The position numbers and the translations under genes were made by a program. From Gloeobacterales cyanobacterium ES-bin-313 (GTDB lineage: Bacteria; Cyanobacteriota; Cyanobacteriia; Gloeobacterales; Gloeobacteraceae), in the NCBI GenBank assembly GCA_014379585.1, contig JACMLN010000125.1:1-64000 (forward strand): 64,000 bases of DNA, given 5' to 3'. Below are positions 9,194-17,354 of the stretch, piece by piece (the stretch's first letter is position 1; each line of letters begins with the position of its first letter). A model generated the notes under the pieces. That model did no database searches. It saw only the letters and a program-made list of their open reading frames with translations, and was not told where the DNA came from.

Positions 9194-10438
9194 GTGCCCA
9201 TTGGGATTTTGAGGTTGTCTATTTCTGAATTGTTTACTCAAGCACGGCAAGACCTTGCGCCAACTTTTGCAGCAGTCGATAGCCGAGTCAAGAAAAACTT
9301 GGCACGAGTGCTGGATGCCTTTCGTGCTGAACGCATCGGTGCCCATCACTTTGCTGGAGTCAGTGGCTACGGCCATGGGGATCTTGGCCGCGATGCCCTA
9401 GACCGTGTGTTTGCTCGCATCTTTGGGGTAGAACAAGCAGCAGTGCGGATTCAGTTTGTTTCGGGGACTCACGCGATTGCCTGTGCCTTTTTTGGGGTAT
9501 TACGGCCTGGTGATGAACTCCTCTCGGTCGTGGGTGCGCCCTATGACACGCTCGAAGAGGTGATCGGTCTTCGAGAAGCGGGTCAAGGTTCCCTCAAGGA
9601 CTTTGGCATTACTTACCGTCAACTCGAACTGACTGCTTCAGGCACTGTCGATTGGGAGGGATTGGCGGCAGCGATTCGACCCGAAACCCGCATGGTGACG
9701 ATTCAACGTTCCTGTGGGTATTCATGGAGACCGAGTGTAGATATTGCTCAGATTGAGCGCATTATTGCGCTTGTGAAGTCTCAAAACCCTGAGACGGTCT
9801 GTTTCGTAGACAACTGCTACGGGGAATTTAGTGAAGACCTTGAACCTACCCACGTCGGTGCCGATCTGATTGCCGGTTCGCTGATCAAAAACCCTGGGGG
9901 TACCATCGCTCCGGCAGGTGGCTACCTCGCAGGGAATGCCCTATGGGTAGAACGTGCTTGCTCTCGTCTCACCGCCCCTGGCATTGGTAGTGAAGGGGGT
10001 TCTTCCCTGGATCAAAATCGCCTTCTAATGCAGGGGCTATTTCTGGCTCCTCAGATCGTCGGTGAGGCCATTAAAGGAGCGCATCTCGCCAGTCGGATCT
10101 TCGAGCAGCTCGGTTATCCAGTCAATCCCGCTTCTTTGACTCCACGGACTGATGTTATTCAAGCGATTCAACTGGGGAGTCCTGATAAACTCGTCGCTTT
10201 TTGCAAAGCCATTCAGCGTTCTTCTCCCATTGGCGCGTACCTTGAGCCAGTCCCGGATACAGTCCCTGGCTATGCGGATAGCGTCGTCATGGCCGGAGGA
10301 ACTTTTATTGAAGGCAGTACCCTCGAACTCTCGGCCGATGGCCCCCTCCGCGAGCCGTTCACGGTGTTTCTCCAAGGGGGAACCCATCTTGCCCATGTAG
10401 AAATCGCCCTTGAAGCTGTGCTTGAGTCGTTTGGATAA
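9194..10438 (+). CDS. PLP-dependent methionine gamma-lyase family protein (aluminum resistance protein-like)
   Basis: A 414-residue fold-type I PLP enzyme of the family annotated as Met gamma-lyase / aluminum resistance protein (YnbB-like, PF06838). It carries a conserved N-terminal HHFAGVSGYGHGDLGRD segment (about residues 51-67), the cofactor region FVSGTHAIACAFFG, the aspartate motif VCFVDNCYGEFSE and the predicted Schiff-base lysine in GSLIKNPGG (about residue 236). Length matches the family. The true substrate of this family is poorly defined. The start is GTG at 9194 with only a weak purine stretch upstream. A TTG slightly further in is possible. Confidence 0.92.
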   Translation: MPIGILRLSISELFTQARQDLAPTFAAVDSRVKKNLARVLDAFRAERIGAHHFAGVSGYGHGDLGRDALDRVFARIFGVEQAAVRIQFVSGTHAIACAFFGVLRPGDELLSVVGAPYDTLEEVIGLREAGQGSLKDFGITYRQLELTASGTVDWEGLAAAIRPETRMVTIQRSCGYSWRPSVDIAQIERIIALVKSQNPETVCFVDNCYGEFSEDLEPTHVGADLIAGSLIKNPGGTIAPAGGYLAGNALWVERACSRLTAPGIGSEGGSSLDQNRLLMQGLFLAPQIVGEAIKGAHLASRIFEQLGYPVNPASLTPRTDVIQAIQLGSPDKLVAFCKAIQRSSPIGAYLEPVPDTVPGYADSVVMAGGTFIEGSTLELSADGPLREPFTVFLQGGTHLAHVEIALEAVLESFG

Positions 10439-10452
10439 ACCCGAAATTAAGG

Positions 10453-11652
10453 CTAAGGGGTACTAAACCGAATTTGGAGATAGTCGTTCTCCATCTTCGC
10501 CCCACTCGTTTGGAGGGCAGCCAAAGACTGCGGGAGAACTAAGTTTCGACGGTGGTTTCCGATGCGAATATTTAGTTCATCCCCCGTCTTGGTTAACTGC
10601 ACCTCTGACTTCGGGATTCCTGGCAAGTAGAGATCCAGTCGGTATGCTCCCTTTTCTTGAATGACCTTGAGGGTCTGCTCTTTGTAAAGAACTTCGGAGG
10701 GATCTAATTCGCCATAGAGATCAACTTTGAGTCTTTCGAGCGCCGCAAAACCAACCAGTTCATCTTGATAGAGAGGAATTTCCCGAATTGGGAGGGGCGA
10801 AAAACTATCCTGAATTTCTTTGCGATAGATCTGCTGAGAAGCCTTCCACTGCTGGAAGTAAGGATCTTCAACGTGATCTGGGATCACGCGGTTGGCGATC
10901 ACCATATCCGTCGCCACGTTGTAGAGACTGAGATAAGCATGGGCACGCATCGATTCTTTAATGACCATTTTTTCGGGATTGGTCACCAAGCGTACTGTCG
11001 TCAGCGTGTTGTCGGTCAAGACGCGCTCAAGAGCTTCGATCTTTTCGTAGAACTCGAAGGGGGCATCCATGACTTCGTTATTTGGTAGGGGAATTCCCGT
11101 AAGACCCTTCACCATTGGACTGAAAATCGGCGTGAGGGTCTTAGCGATCCCCTGCATCGGTCTGAAGAATTTACGCACGTACCATCCAGCAACCTCAGGC
11201 AAACTGAGCAAACGGAGTGCTGTGCCTGTTGGGGCTGAGTCGATGATCAGCACATCAAAATCAGCTTCGTCGTAGTGGCGCTTTACCCTGACCAGTGAAA
11301 AAATTTCGTCCATTCCTGGCAAGATCGCCAACTCTTCGGCCTGAATTCCGTCTAGTCCCTGGGCTTGAAGCACTGTGGTGATGTACTTCTTGACGGCTCC
11401 CCAGTTAGATTCAAGCTCGATCAACGCATCCAGTTCAGCCGCCCAAAAGTTAGCCCGCACTTCGCGGGGATCGTGGGTGAGTGGGACATCTAATGAATCC
11501 GCCAAAGAGTGAGCAGGATCAGTTGAGAGCACCAAAGTTTTGTAACCTAGCTCTGCACAACGCAGACCAGTCGCCGCTGCCATGCTCGTCTTGCCGACTC
11601 CCCCTTTTCCAGTCATCAAGATGATGCGCATTTGGTCGCGGCGTATTGACAT
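10453..11652 (-). CDS. ArsA/Get3-type ATPase with C-terminal HSP20-like domain
   Basis: A 399-residue P-loop ATPase of the ArsA/TRC40/Get3 group. It has the deviant Walker A GKGGVGKT (residues 15-22), switch [12 protein letters not shown], and an [17 protein letters not shown] switch II. The last 65 residues (about 335-399) form an alpha-crystallin-like domain, a known arrangement in cyanobacterial members. Arsenite-pump partner genes are absent, so a targeting or chaperone role is as likely as metalloid export. The family usually begins at the second Met ([14 protein letters not shown] at 11631). Neither ATG has a ribosome site. It lies downstream of dps behind a strong hairpin, so it may have its own promoter. 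Confidence 0.92.
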   Translation of the reverse strand: MSIRRDQMRIILMTGKGGVGKTSMAAATGLRCAELGYKTLVLSTDPAHSLADSLDVPLTHDPREVRANFWAAELDALIELESNWGAVKKYITTVLQAQGLDGIQAEELAILPGMDEIFSLVRVKRHYDEADFDVLIIDSAPTGTALRLLSLPEVAGWYVRKFFRPMQGIAKTLTPIFSPMVKGLTGIPLPNNEVMDAPFEFYEKIEALERVLTDNTLTTVRLVTNPEKMVIKESMRAHAYLSLYNVATDMVIANRVIPDHVEDPYFQQWKASQQIYRKEIQDSFSPLPIREIPLYQDELVGFAALERLKVDLYGELDPSEVLYKEQTLKVIQEKGAYRLDLYLPGIPKSEVQLTKTGDELNIRIGNHRRNLVLPQSLAALQTSGAKMENDYLQIRFSTP

Positions 11653-11696
11653 GTTTGTTGCACTCTAAATGTTTCTTTACATTTTTATCATAAATT

Positions 11697-11727
11697 GGCA
11701 GAGCTGTTCCGAAGAAGCAGCTCTGCC
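11697..11727 (-). terminator. Hairpin after dps, likely terminator or processing site
   Basis: A perfect 10-bp inverted repeat (11697-11706 with 11718-11727) whose 11-base loop can add a further three pairs. It starts 22 bases after the dps stop. The downstream sequence on the minus strand is AT-rich but lacks a clean T run, so it may stabilise the transcript end rather than act as a classical terminator. Confidence 0.55.
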
Positions 11728-11748
11728 ATGTAGGAAAGATTGGAAGAT

Positions 11749-12288
11749 CTACTTGCTCTTGACAGCAACTCTGACATCAGAGCCAGATTTGTCGGTAGGT
11801 ACGATGGACTCGCCTTCGATGAAGGAGCGCAACATCCAGGCGATCTGTTCGTGTTGCTCCATCAAGCCTGTCAAAAAGTCGGCGGTGCCTGCATCCCCGA
11901 ACTTTTCATCACATTGATCGACGTGATCCCGCAGGTTGCGGATGACCAGTTCGTGGTCGGTCAGCAGGTTTTGAACCATGCCGTAGGCGGTTGGTATATC
12001 CCCTGCATGTTCTTGAATAGAAGCGTAGGACAGGAATCCTTTGGCAGTACCAACTGGGTAACCGCCGAGGGCACGAACACGCTCAGCAATTGCGTCAACA
12101 TTAGCGCTCAGGGCTTCGTAATGCTCATCCCAAAGGGTATGTAAAGAGCGAAACTGAGGGCCAACGACATCCCAGTGATATTTTTTCGTTTTGATCAACA
12201 CCAAGTAAGTGTCGGAAAGATCGCGATTGAGTAGATCGATGACACTTTCGCGTTGCTCTGTGCTCAAACCAATATTTAGCTTCGGCAT
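11749..12288 (-). CDS. dps: Dps family ferritin-like DNA protection protein
   Basis: A 179-residue four-helix ferritin-like protein. Dps dodecamers oxidise Fe(II) using peroxide and can coat DNA. The intersubunit ferroxidase ligands are recognisable: H38 in KYHWDVVGPQF, then H50, D54 and E58 in LHTLWDEHYE. The C-terminal helix ends with a short basic tail (VRVAVKSK). It sits in a minus-strand run with a peroxiredoxin and a disulfide oxidoreductase, which fits a peroxide or iron stress group. The ATG at 12288 follows a purine stretch (GGAGACTTTAAAG), an acceptable ribosome site. Confidence 0.95.
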   Translation of the reverse strand: MPKLNIGLSTEQRESVIDLLNRDLSDTYLVLIKTKKYHWDVVGPQFRSLHTLWDEHYEALSANVDAIAERVRALGGYPVGTAKGFLSYASIQEHAGDIPTAYGMVQNLLTDHELVIRNLRDHVDQCDEKFGDAGTADFLTGLMEQHEQIAWMLRSFIEGESIVPTDKSGSDVRVAVKSK

Positions 12289-12372
12289 CTTTAAAGTCTC
12301 CAGATCGAATCAGGGAAATATCTCTTTTCTCATGATCGGGCTGTATCCCTTTGGATGCCTCTACCTAAGGGA

Positions 12373-13386
12373 TCACTCCTGCGCTGCAGTGGCTCCCATC
12401 AACGCAGAAGGTAGGTTGGCTTCCCATTTGCGCGGGGCTGCTGCTCGCCTGACTTCTCGCCAGATCGTTGTCGCAGCCATCGTGCCATCGGCCACTGCAA
12501 TCGAAACTTGGTTCAATCCCTTCTTAAGATCTCCAAGCGCAAACAACCGTGGGTGAGAAGTGCGGCAAGTTTCGTCGGTGAGTAAGTCATGGCCATGTTT
12601 GTCGAGGTTGAGCGATTCGAGATAAGCACTATGGCGAACCGAACCCATGGCAATTAGACCCGTATCGACAGGTAGCACAGAGCCATCGTCAAATTCGATG
12701 CCGCTCATAATATGATTTTCGCCTAAGAATCGTGCAATTGGCTTCTCGATCAGGGGATAACCGTGGTCGGCAAGTTTTTCACGCATCTCGTCGCTGACGT
12801 GAAATGCGCCTTGGGTGATCACGGAGATATAGGGCGTAAACCAGTTGAGCACAAAAGCGGTGTTGATCTGCCCTTCGGAGCTTGCCAGTAGAGCAGCACG
12901 CTTGTCATTCATGTCGTAGCCATCGCAGATCAAGCAGACGTGCAAGTTGTAACCTGCATATTCAAAAACATTTTGTTGATTTGGTAACTGGGGAAGCGTA
13001 TCCATCACTCCACTCGCGGCAATCAAGTACTTGGAGCGAAACAAAGGATAATCGCTATTTTTGAAACGGTACTTCACCCGAACTTGAAATTCTTCCCCTG
13101 TGTCGGTGACATCTTCGACAAAACCGTTGAGCCAGTCAGCTCCATAGCCAAGAGCCATCTTTTTGCCGCCCTCGATCAGCTCTTTGCCACTGATGACAGC
13201 TGGAATATAGTTCCAAAGTTCCTGCATCCAAAAAGAACGGCCACGCCCTTTCTCAATGACTAAGACTTTGAGGTTGTAACGAGCCAGATAAACTGCAGCA
13301 GAGAGTCCGCCAGCGCCACCTCCAACAATGATCACATCGTAGAGGTGCTCTTGTTTTTCTTGGAAATGTTCTTGCTTCAAAAGCAT
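12373..13386 (-). CDS. Thioredoxin-reductase-like FAD disulfide oxidoreductase lacking an NADPH motif
   Basis: A 337-residue flavoprotein. It has the N-terminal FAD site IIVGGGAGG (about residues 19-27), a redox pair C151/C154 in CLICDGYD, and the C-terminal FAD motif ALGDLKKGLNQVSIAVADG. The usual NADPH Rossmann motif (GGGDSA type) is replaced by ALLASSEGQINTAF, so NADPH use is doubtful. This resembles the cyanobacterial DDOR/FFTR flavoproteins, which do not use NADPH; that assignment is an inference. ATG at 13386 is the start because GGAGG (13392-13396, minus) lies five bases upstream and is contained in the longer frame that opens at 13398. It lies between peroxiredoxin and dps genes. Confidence 0.85.
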   Translation of the reverse strand: MLLKQEHFQEKQEHLYDVIIVGGGAGGLSAAVYLARYNLKVLVIEKGRGRSFWMQELWNYIPAVISGKELIEGGKKMALGYGADWLNGFVEDVTDTGEEFQVRVKYRFKNSDYPLFRSKYLIAASGVMDTLPQLPNQQNVFEYAGYNLHVCLICDGYDMNDKRAALLASSEGQINTAFVLNWFTPYISVITQGAFHVSDEMREKLADHGYPLIEKPIARFLGENHIMSGIEFDDGSVLPVDTGLIAMGSVRHSAYLESLNLDKHGHDLLTDETCRTSHPRLFALGDLKKGLNQVSIAVADGTMAATTIWREVRRAAAPRKWEANLPSALMGATAAQE

Positions 13387-13464
13387 AGTGACCTCCACGA
13401 TGATTCAAAAGGTTGAAATTGGGGGTCGTTACAACATGCGCAACGACCCAGTACTACCAATTTA

Positions 13465-14001
13465 CTACTTGACGCCCTTCAAGTAGGCGAGCATTGTGTC
13501 TGCATCGGATACTTCAAATGGATCCGTAGGACAGTTGTCGCCGAAATCCGGTTCGATGAAGATCTTTTCGATTGTGCCGTCGTTGACAACCATCGAGTAG
13601 CGCCAGGAACGCATCCCAAACCCAAGGTTGTCCTTTTCTACGAGCATTCCCATCTTGCGACTGAAGTCGCCATTTCCGTCTGGCAACATGAAGATCTTGC
13701 TAACGCCAAGGTTCTTTGCCCACTGATACATGACAAATGCATCGTTGACGGAAAGACAAACAATTTCGTCTACGCCTTGAGCCTTAATGTCTTCATAAAG
13801 GGCTTCATAGCGAGGAGCATGGGTGGTCGAACAAGTAGGAGTGAAAGCTCCAGGCAGTGCAAACAGGACAACCCGCTTGCCAGCAAAAATGTCCGAAGTG
13901 CTTAAATCTTTCCAGGCGAAAGGATTGGGGCCTTCGATGGACTCATCGCGGACACGAGTCTTGAAGACGACATCAGGTACACGAGCAAGAGCGACTACCA
14001 T
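13465..14001 (-). CDS. Peroxiredoxin (Prx5/PrxII type)
   Basis: A 178-residue thiol peroxidase that reduces H2O2 and alkyl hydroperoxides. The peroxidatic cysteine is C57 in PGAFTPTCS. The conserved Arg in [12 protein letters not shown] and the FxxPDFGDN segment are present, with one additional Cys near residue 159 that could resolve or be glutathionylated. Length and absence of a glutaredoxin fusion indicate a stand-alone Prx5-like enzyme, cytoplasmic. The neighbouring disulfide oxidoreductase is a candidate electron donor by context only. Confidence 0.94.
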   Translation of the reverse strand: MVVALARVPDVVFKTRVRDESIEGPNPFAWKDLSTSDIFAGKRVVLFALPGAFTPTCSTTHAPRYEALYEDIKAQGVDEIVCLSVNDAFVMYQWAKNLGVSKIFMLPDGNGDFSRKMGMLVEKDNLGFGMRSWRYSMVVNDGTIEKIFIEPDFGDNCPTDPFEVSDADTMLAYLKGVK

Positions 14002-14089
14002 GAGTATTTACCTATGTGGCTGAAATCAGATTCCTTGTTTAGAATAAGTCTGATTTAGGAATTTGTCAACGTGTCTTATGAGGCATCGC

Positions 14090-14503
14090 TCAGTCCATCG
14101 GCATCGAGCCGCGCCGACCTTCCATACCTTGGGGAAGAGCCTCGATGCTCAATCCTTCGACCTCATCATCGAGGCTAAAAGCAATAATGGTTTCGTCTAC
14201 GAGCCCTTTAAATCCTGAACCGTAGTCACCACCCCTTGGTTTGAGTACCTTCAGAGCTTGTGGGTTTTGCTCCCCACCGGGAAGAACAACCAAAATCTTG
14301 CCTGACTCCGCCCCAGCAACGAAGTACTGCACCAAATCTGCCGAAAGTCCTAGTCCAGTGAGCTTGTCGGAGAGTCCTTCGAGGGAAGAACCTTGGTCTT
14401 TATCGATCACTTCTGGCGAAAAATTGGCAGCTTTGAGATCCGCAACGGCTTGATCAGCGGTGTCTTGATGGCGAAAAAGCACAGCGATGGTATCGGTTGA
14501 CAT
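14090..14503 (-). CDS. General-stress (YflT/17M-like) domain protein
   Basis: About 137 residues. The N-terminal half (TDTIAVLFRHQDTADQAVADLKAANF) matches the heat-induced stress/general stress 17M-like fold that recurs in bacterial stress regulons. The C-terminal half is acidic and less conserved, ending GMEGRRGSMPMD. The ATG at 14503 is chosen because AGGAG lies seven bases upstream. A longer frame from 14563 has no ribosome site and runs into the WD40 gene. It is part of the minus-strand run between the WD40 gene and the peroxiredoxin. Confidence 0.75.
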   Translation of the reverse strand: MSTDTIAVLFRHQDTADQAVADLKAANFSPEVIDKDQGSSLEGLSDKLTGLGLSADLVQYFVAGAESGKILVVLPGGEQNPQALKVLKPRGGDYGSGFKGLVDETIIAFSLDDEVEGLSIEALPQGMEGRRGSMPMD

Positions 14504-14526
14504 AGAAAAACTCCTGATGAGATGTG

Positions 14527-15564
14527 TTAGAGAAATCCCCGTCCTTCGGTCGGCGGATTCCAAGCGATCACGTGGCCTTCTGAGTAGCCTACTACAAAGA
14601 ACCGATCCCCCGAAACCCAGAGCACTTGACTCACCGCTTGGTCACTGATCGCGAAAGCGAGCGGATTTTTTGGTTTCTGGATATTCCAGTAGCTCAGCAC
14701 TCCTGCTTGATCGCCGATCACTAAGGAGTAACCACGATGGGCGAAGGCGAGTGAGGTAATCGGCTTGAGGTGCGAATCGAGTACTTTCGGGCGTGATCCC
14801 GCTGGCCCCTTACCAGAAAAGTCCCAGACTGTGGCACTTTCACCGCCGCCAGTGGCCAAGAATCTACTTGTGGCATCCCAACTCAGTTCGCGAACTTTAA
14901 GGGCGTAACCACTCATCTCCAAATCTGCGCCACTGGGTGTATGCCAAAGATGGACAGAAGCATCCTGGCAACCGCAGATCATCCAATTGCCATCGGGACT
15001 GCCGCTTAAGGCAATTAATGAATTGGCATACTCGTACACGGTTCCAGGCACGGGACTATTGGGGGATTGGAAGCGGACTAGACCGTAGCAACAACTCACA
15101 AATTGTCGACGTTGAACGTGCCACTGGAGGCCAGAGATGGTGTTTGGATGGGGTTCGCAGGTCTGAAACAACTCCCCTCCCGAATCCCAAATCTTTAAGT
15201 ATTTCCCAGCCGCAGTCGCCAACTGGCCATCGCCCCAGGCAAGATGTTCGACCCAAGCGGCTCCCCCTGCCAAGGTCGCAACCAACTCTCCAGTTTCGGG
15301 ATCCCAAAGTTTTGCTTTACCATCTTGACCACCCGTCGCGAGCCGTTTACTGTCTCCAGACCAGGCGAGGCAAAAGGTGCCCATGGTATGCCCCGGAAGG
15401 GTTTTGAGTGTATTTCCATTGCAATCGATCAAGACGACTGAGCCACTGGCAGAAGCAACAGCTAGACAACTGCGCTCAGGGGACCAGGCCATGGAAGTTA
15501 CGTAGTCGTCGATCTCCGCTTGCCAGCGTTGACTTAACTGTGGCCCTGTTTTCAAGCGAGACAT
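14527..15564 (-). CDS. WD40-repeat protein coupled to CobW-type GTPase
   Basis: A 345-residue beta-propeller made of about seven WD40 repeats, visible as recurring GH...W.P......G..DG.....WD patterns (for example [21 protein letters not shown] and [20 protein letters not shown]). No signal peptide, so cytoplasmic. Its start codon lies 13 bases inside the 3' end of the CobW gene, implying translational coupling and possibly a physical complex. The repeats are degenerate in the middle (residues about 140-180), where two adjacent cysteines occur (SCCYG). Confidence 0.9.
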   Translation of the reverse strand: MSRLKTGPQLSQRWQAEIDDYVTSMAWSPERSCLAVASASGSVVLIDCNGNTLKTLPGHTMGTFCLAWSGDSKRLATGGQDGKAKLWDPETGELVATLAGGAAWVEHLAWGDGQLATAAGKYLKIWDSGGELFQTCEPHPNTISGLQWHVQRRQFVSCCYGLVRFQSPNSPVPGTVYEYANSLIALSGSPDGNWMICGCQDASVHLWHTPSGADLEMSGYALKVRELSWDATSRFLATGGGESATVWDFSGKGPAGSRPKVLDSHLKPITSLAFAHRGYSLVIGDQAGVLSYWNIQKPKNPLAFAISDQAVSQVLWVSGDRFFVVGYSEGHVIAWNPPTEGRGFL

Positions 15565-16565
15565 GCCTTGAAACCTTTCACAAGTGCTTCGCGATCAAGA
15601 TGGCGTCCGATAAAGACCAATTGGTTCAAGCGTGGTCCACCCCCCCAAGCCTTATCGGGCAGGCTCTCAAACTGCATGTGAACGCCTTGAAAAACGTAAC
15701 GTTTATCTTCGCCCTTGATATTGACGATCCCTTTCATCCGGAAAATATCAGCGCCTTGTTCGCGGAGAAGCTGACTGATCCAGGCACTGAACTTCTTAGA
15801 ATGCAATGCACCCACTTCCTCAATTCCGACTGAGGTGATTTCGTTGTCGTGATGATGATGGTGATGGTCATGATGATCATGATCATGGCCATGGTGATCC
15901 GCTTCTTCGGTCTCTTCTTCCAAGAAAGTTGGCTTGATGCTTAGCGCCCGCTCAAGATCGAAACCACCGATATCGAGCACCGCATCCATATCGACCGTCG
16001 CATTTTGGGTGCGGTAGATACGAGCCATCGCATTCATAGAGCGAATCCGCTTTTCGAGTTTGTCCAGTTCTTCGGGAGCAACCAAGTCGGTCTTGTTCAG
16101 CAACAAGATGTCGGCGAAGGCGATCTGCTCCTGGCATTCGTCATTGTCGTCAATGTGCTGCCAGACGTGCTTTGCATCGACCACTGTCACGATCCCGTCC
16201 AGTTTGAGGCGTTCTTTCATTTCTTCGTCAGCGAAAAAAGTCTGGGCGACGGGCGAAGGATCGGCTAACCCTGTAGTTTCTACCAAAATGTGATCGAATT
16301 TGTCTTTGCGGCGCATCAAGCTTGTGATGATCCGAATCAGATCGCCGCGAACAGTACAGCAAATACAGCCATTGTTCATTTCAAAAATTTCTTCTTCGGC
16401 ATTGATCACCAATGCTTGATCGATCCCGATCTCGCCGAACTCATTTTCGATGACAGCAATGCGTTTGCCGTGTTCTTCAGTCAGGATGCGGTTCAAGAGG
16501 GTTGTCTTACCAGAACCCAAAAAGCCTGTGAGAACCGTCACTGGTACCCGTGCGTCTGTCGTCAT
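15552..16565 (-). CDS. CobW/COG0523 GTPase, putative metal chaperone
   Basis: A 337-residue G3E P-loop GTPase. It has Walker A GFLGSGKT (about 14-21), the family CxCC metal motif at C67/C69/C70 in GCICC, Walker B ETTGLADP, and NKTD (about 157-160) for guanine specificity. Residues 224-239 are a histidine/aspartate run with 12 histidines, typical for zinc, cobalt or nickel buffering. The C-terminal CobW domain follows. Family members deliver metal to target proteins, often under zinc limitation. The adjacent NiCoT permease and CzcBA efflux genes support a metal-homeostasis role. The specific metal is unknown. Confidence 0.94.
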   Translation of the reverse strand: MTTDARVPVTVLTGFLGSGKTTLLNRILTEEHGKRIAVIENEFGEIGIDQALVINAEEEIFEMNNGCICCTVRGDLIRIITSLMRRKDKFDHILVETTGLADPSPVAQTFFADEEMKERLKLDGIVTVVDAKHVWQHIDDNDECQEQIAFADILLLNKTDLVAPEELDKLEKRIRSMNAMARIYRTQNATVDMDAVLDIGGFDLERALSIKPTFLEEETEEADHHGHDHDHHDHHHHHHDNEITSVGIEEVGALHSKKFSAWISQLLREQGADIFRMKGIVNIKGEDKRYVFQGVHMQFESLPDKAWGGGPRLNQLVFIGRHLDREALVKGFKACLA

Positions 16566-16606
16566 CCGTTCCTCTCTCCCATTATCCGAATCTGACTCTT
16601 CTTATC

Positions 16607-17275
16607 CTAACCCTGCGCCGCCTCTTGCAGGCTCCACCAGCGTAAGCCCACAAGGAGGGCAAAAAGCCCCAAACCCATGGGCAGAGCGAACATTTCAAAA
16701 TCGCTACCTACCAACTCGGCAATGCCGATCCCGAAGGAAAAGAAAATGATCACGATGCTCAGAATACGGGAAGAGCGTATGGAACGGATTCCTCCTGCTG
16801 AGGCGATCTGCTGGATCCGAGCAGCCAGAAATCCATCGGTGCCATCGACAACGACCATGCCAAGGGTAAAAATTCCACCGAGAACCCAGGGATCGATCTG
16901 ATTGGCGAGAGCAAAAGTCGAAATCTGGCTTGCCGTTTCAAACCCGGCTGCAAAGACAATCCCCAAAATCAATGGGCTGGTACTGATTAAGGGAGTTGGT
17001 ACCACAGGCTGGGGTCGCAGAAGTCGCCAAAGATTGAGGGTACCAAGCAAAATCAACAACCAGGGTGCAAATATTGCCAGCGGTGTGACGAAAAATGTTC
17101 CAATCCCGACGGCAAGTAGGGTGACAAAACCGCCATGGCCGAGGGCAAAGAGCAAACCGTTGTAGGAACGTGGATGCACCCGTGCCAAGCCATCAATAGC
17201 AGCGAGGTGATCCGCGTCTACCCCATGGCGCATTCCCAAGGCAAACCCTAAGACAAGAACGGAGAAATTGATCAT
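16607..17275 (-). CDS. NiCoT-family nickel/cobalt permease (short form)
   Basis: About 222 residues with roughly six hydrophobic helices. The family signature appears as GMRHGVDADHLAAID (usual form RHAxDADHI) and is followed by a second motif LGHGGFVTLL that corresponds to LGHSSVV. A late GTDGFLAARI segment is also characteristic. It is shorter than classical HoxN/NixA permeases (about 330 residues). ATG at 17275 is preferred over an upstream TTG at 17314, though no ribosome site decides. It lies between czcA-like and cobW-like genes, all on the minus strand. Confidence 0.85.
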   Translation of the reverse strand: MINFSVLVLGFALGMRHGVDADHLAAIDGLARVHPRSYNGLLFALGHGGFVTLLAVGIGTFFVTPLAIFAPWLLILLGTLNLWRLLRPQPVVPTPLISTSPLILGIVFAAGFETASQISTFALANQIDPWVLGGIFTLGMVVVDGTDGFLAARIQQIASAGGIRSIRSSRILSIVIIFFSFGIGIAELVGSDFEMFALPMGLGLFALLVGLRWWSLQEAAQG

Positions 17276-17354
17276 TCGGCAATGATACGCGCTTTGTGAG
17301 AACTCCAGGCTCAATCCAGCGGTGGGGGGCTTTTCTTAGAGATATAGGAAAATA

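Noticed and set aside
14504-14563. An extended start for the stress protein
   Set aside because: No ribosome site, and it overlaps the end of the WD40 gene. ATG 14503 has AGGAG.
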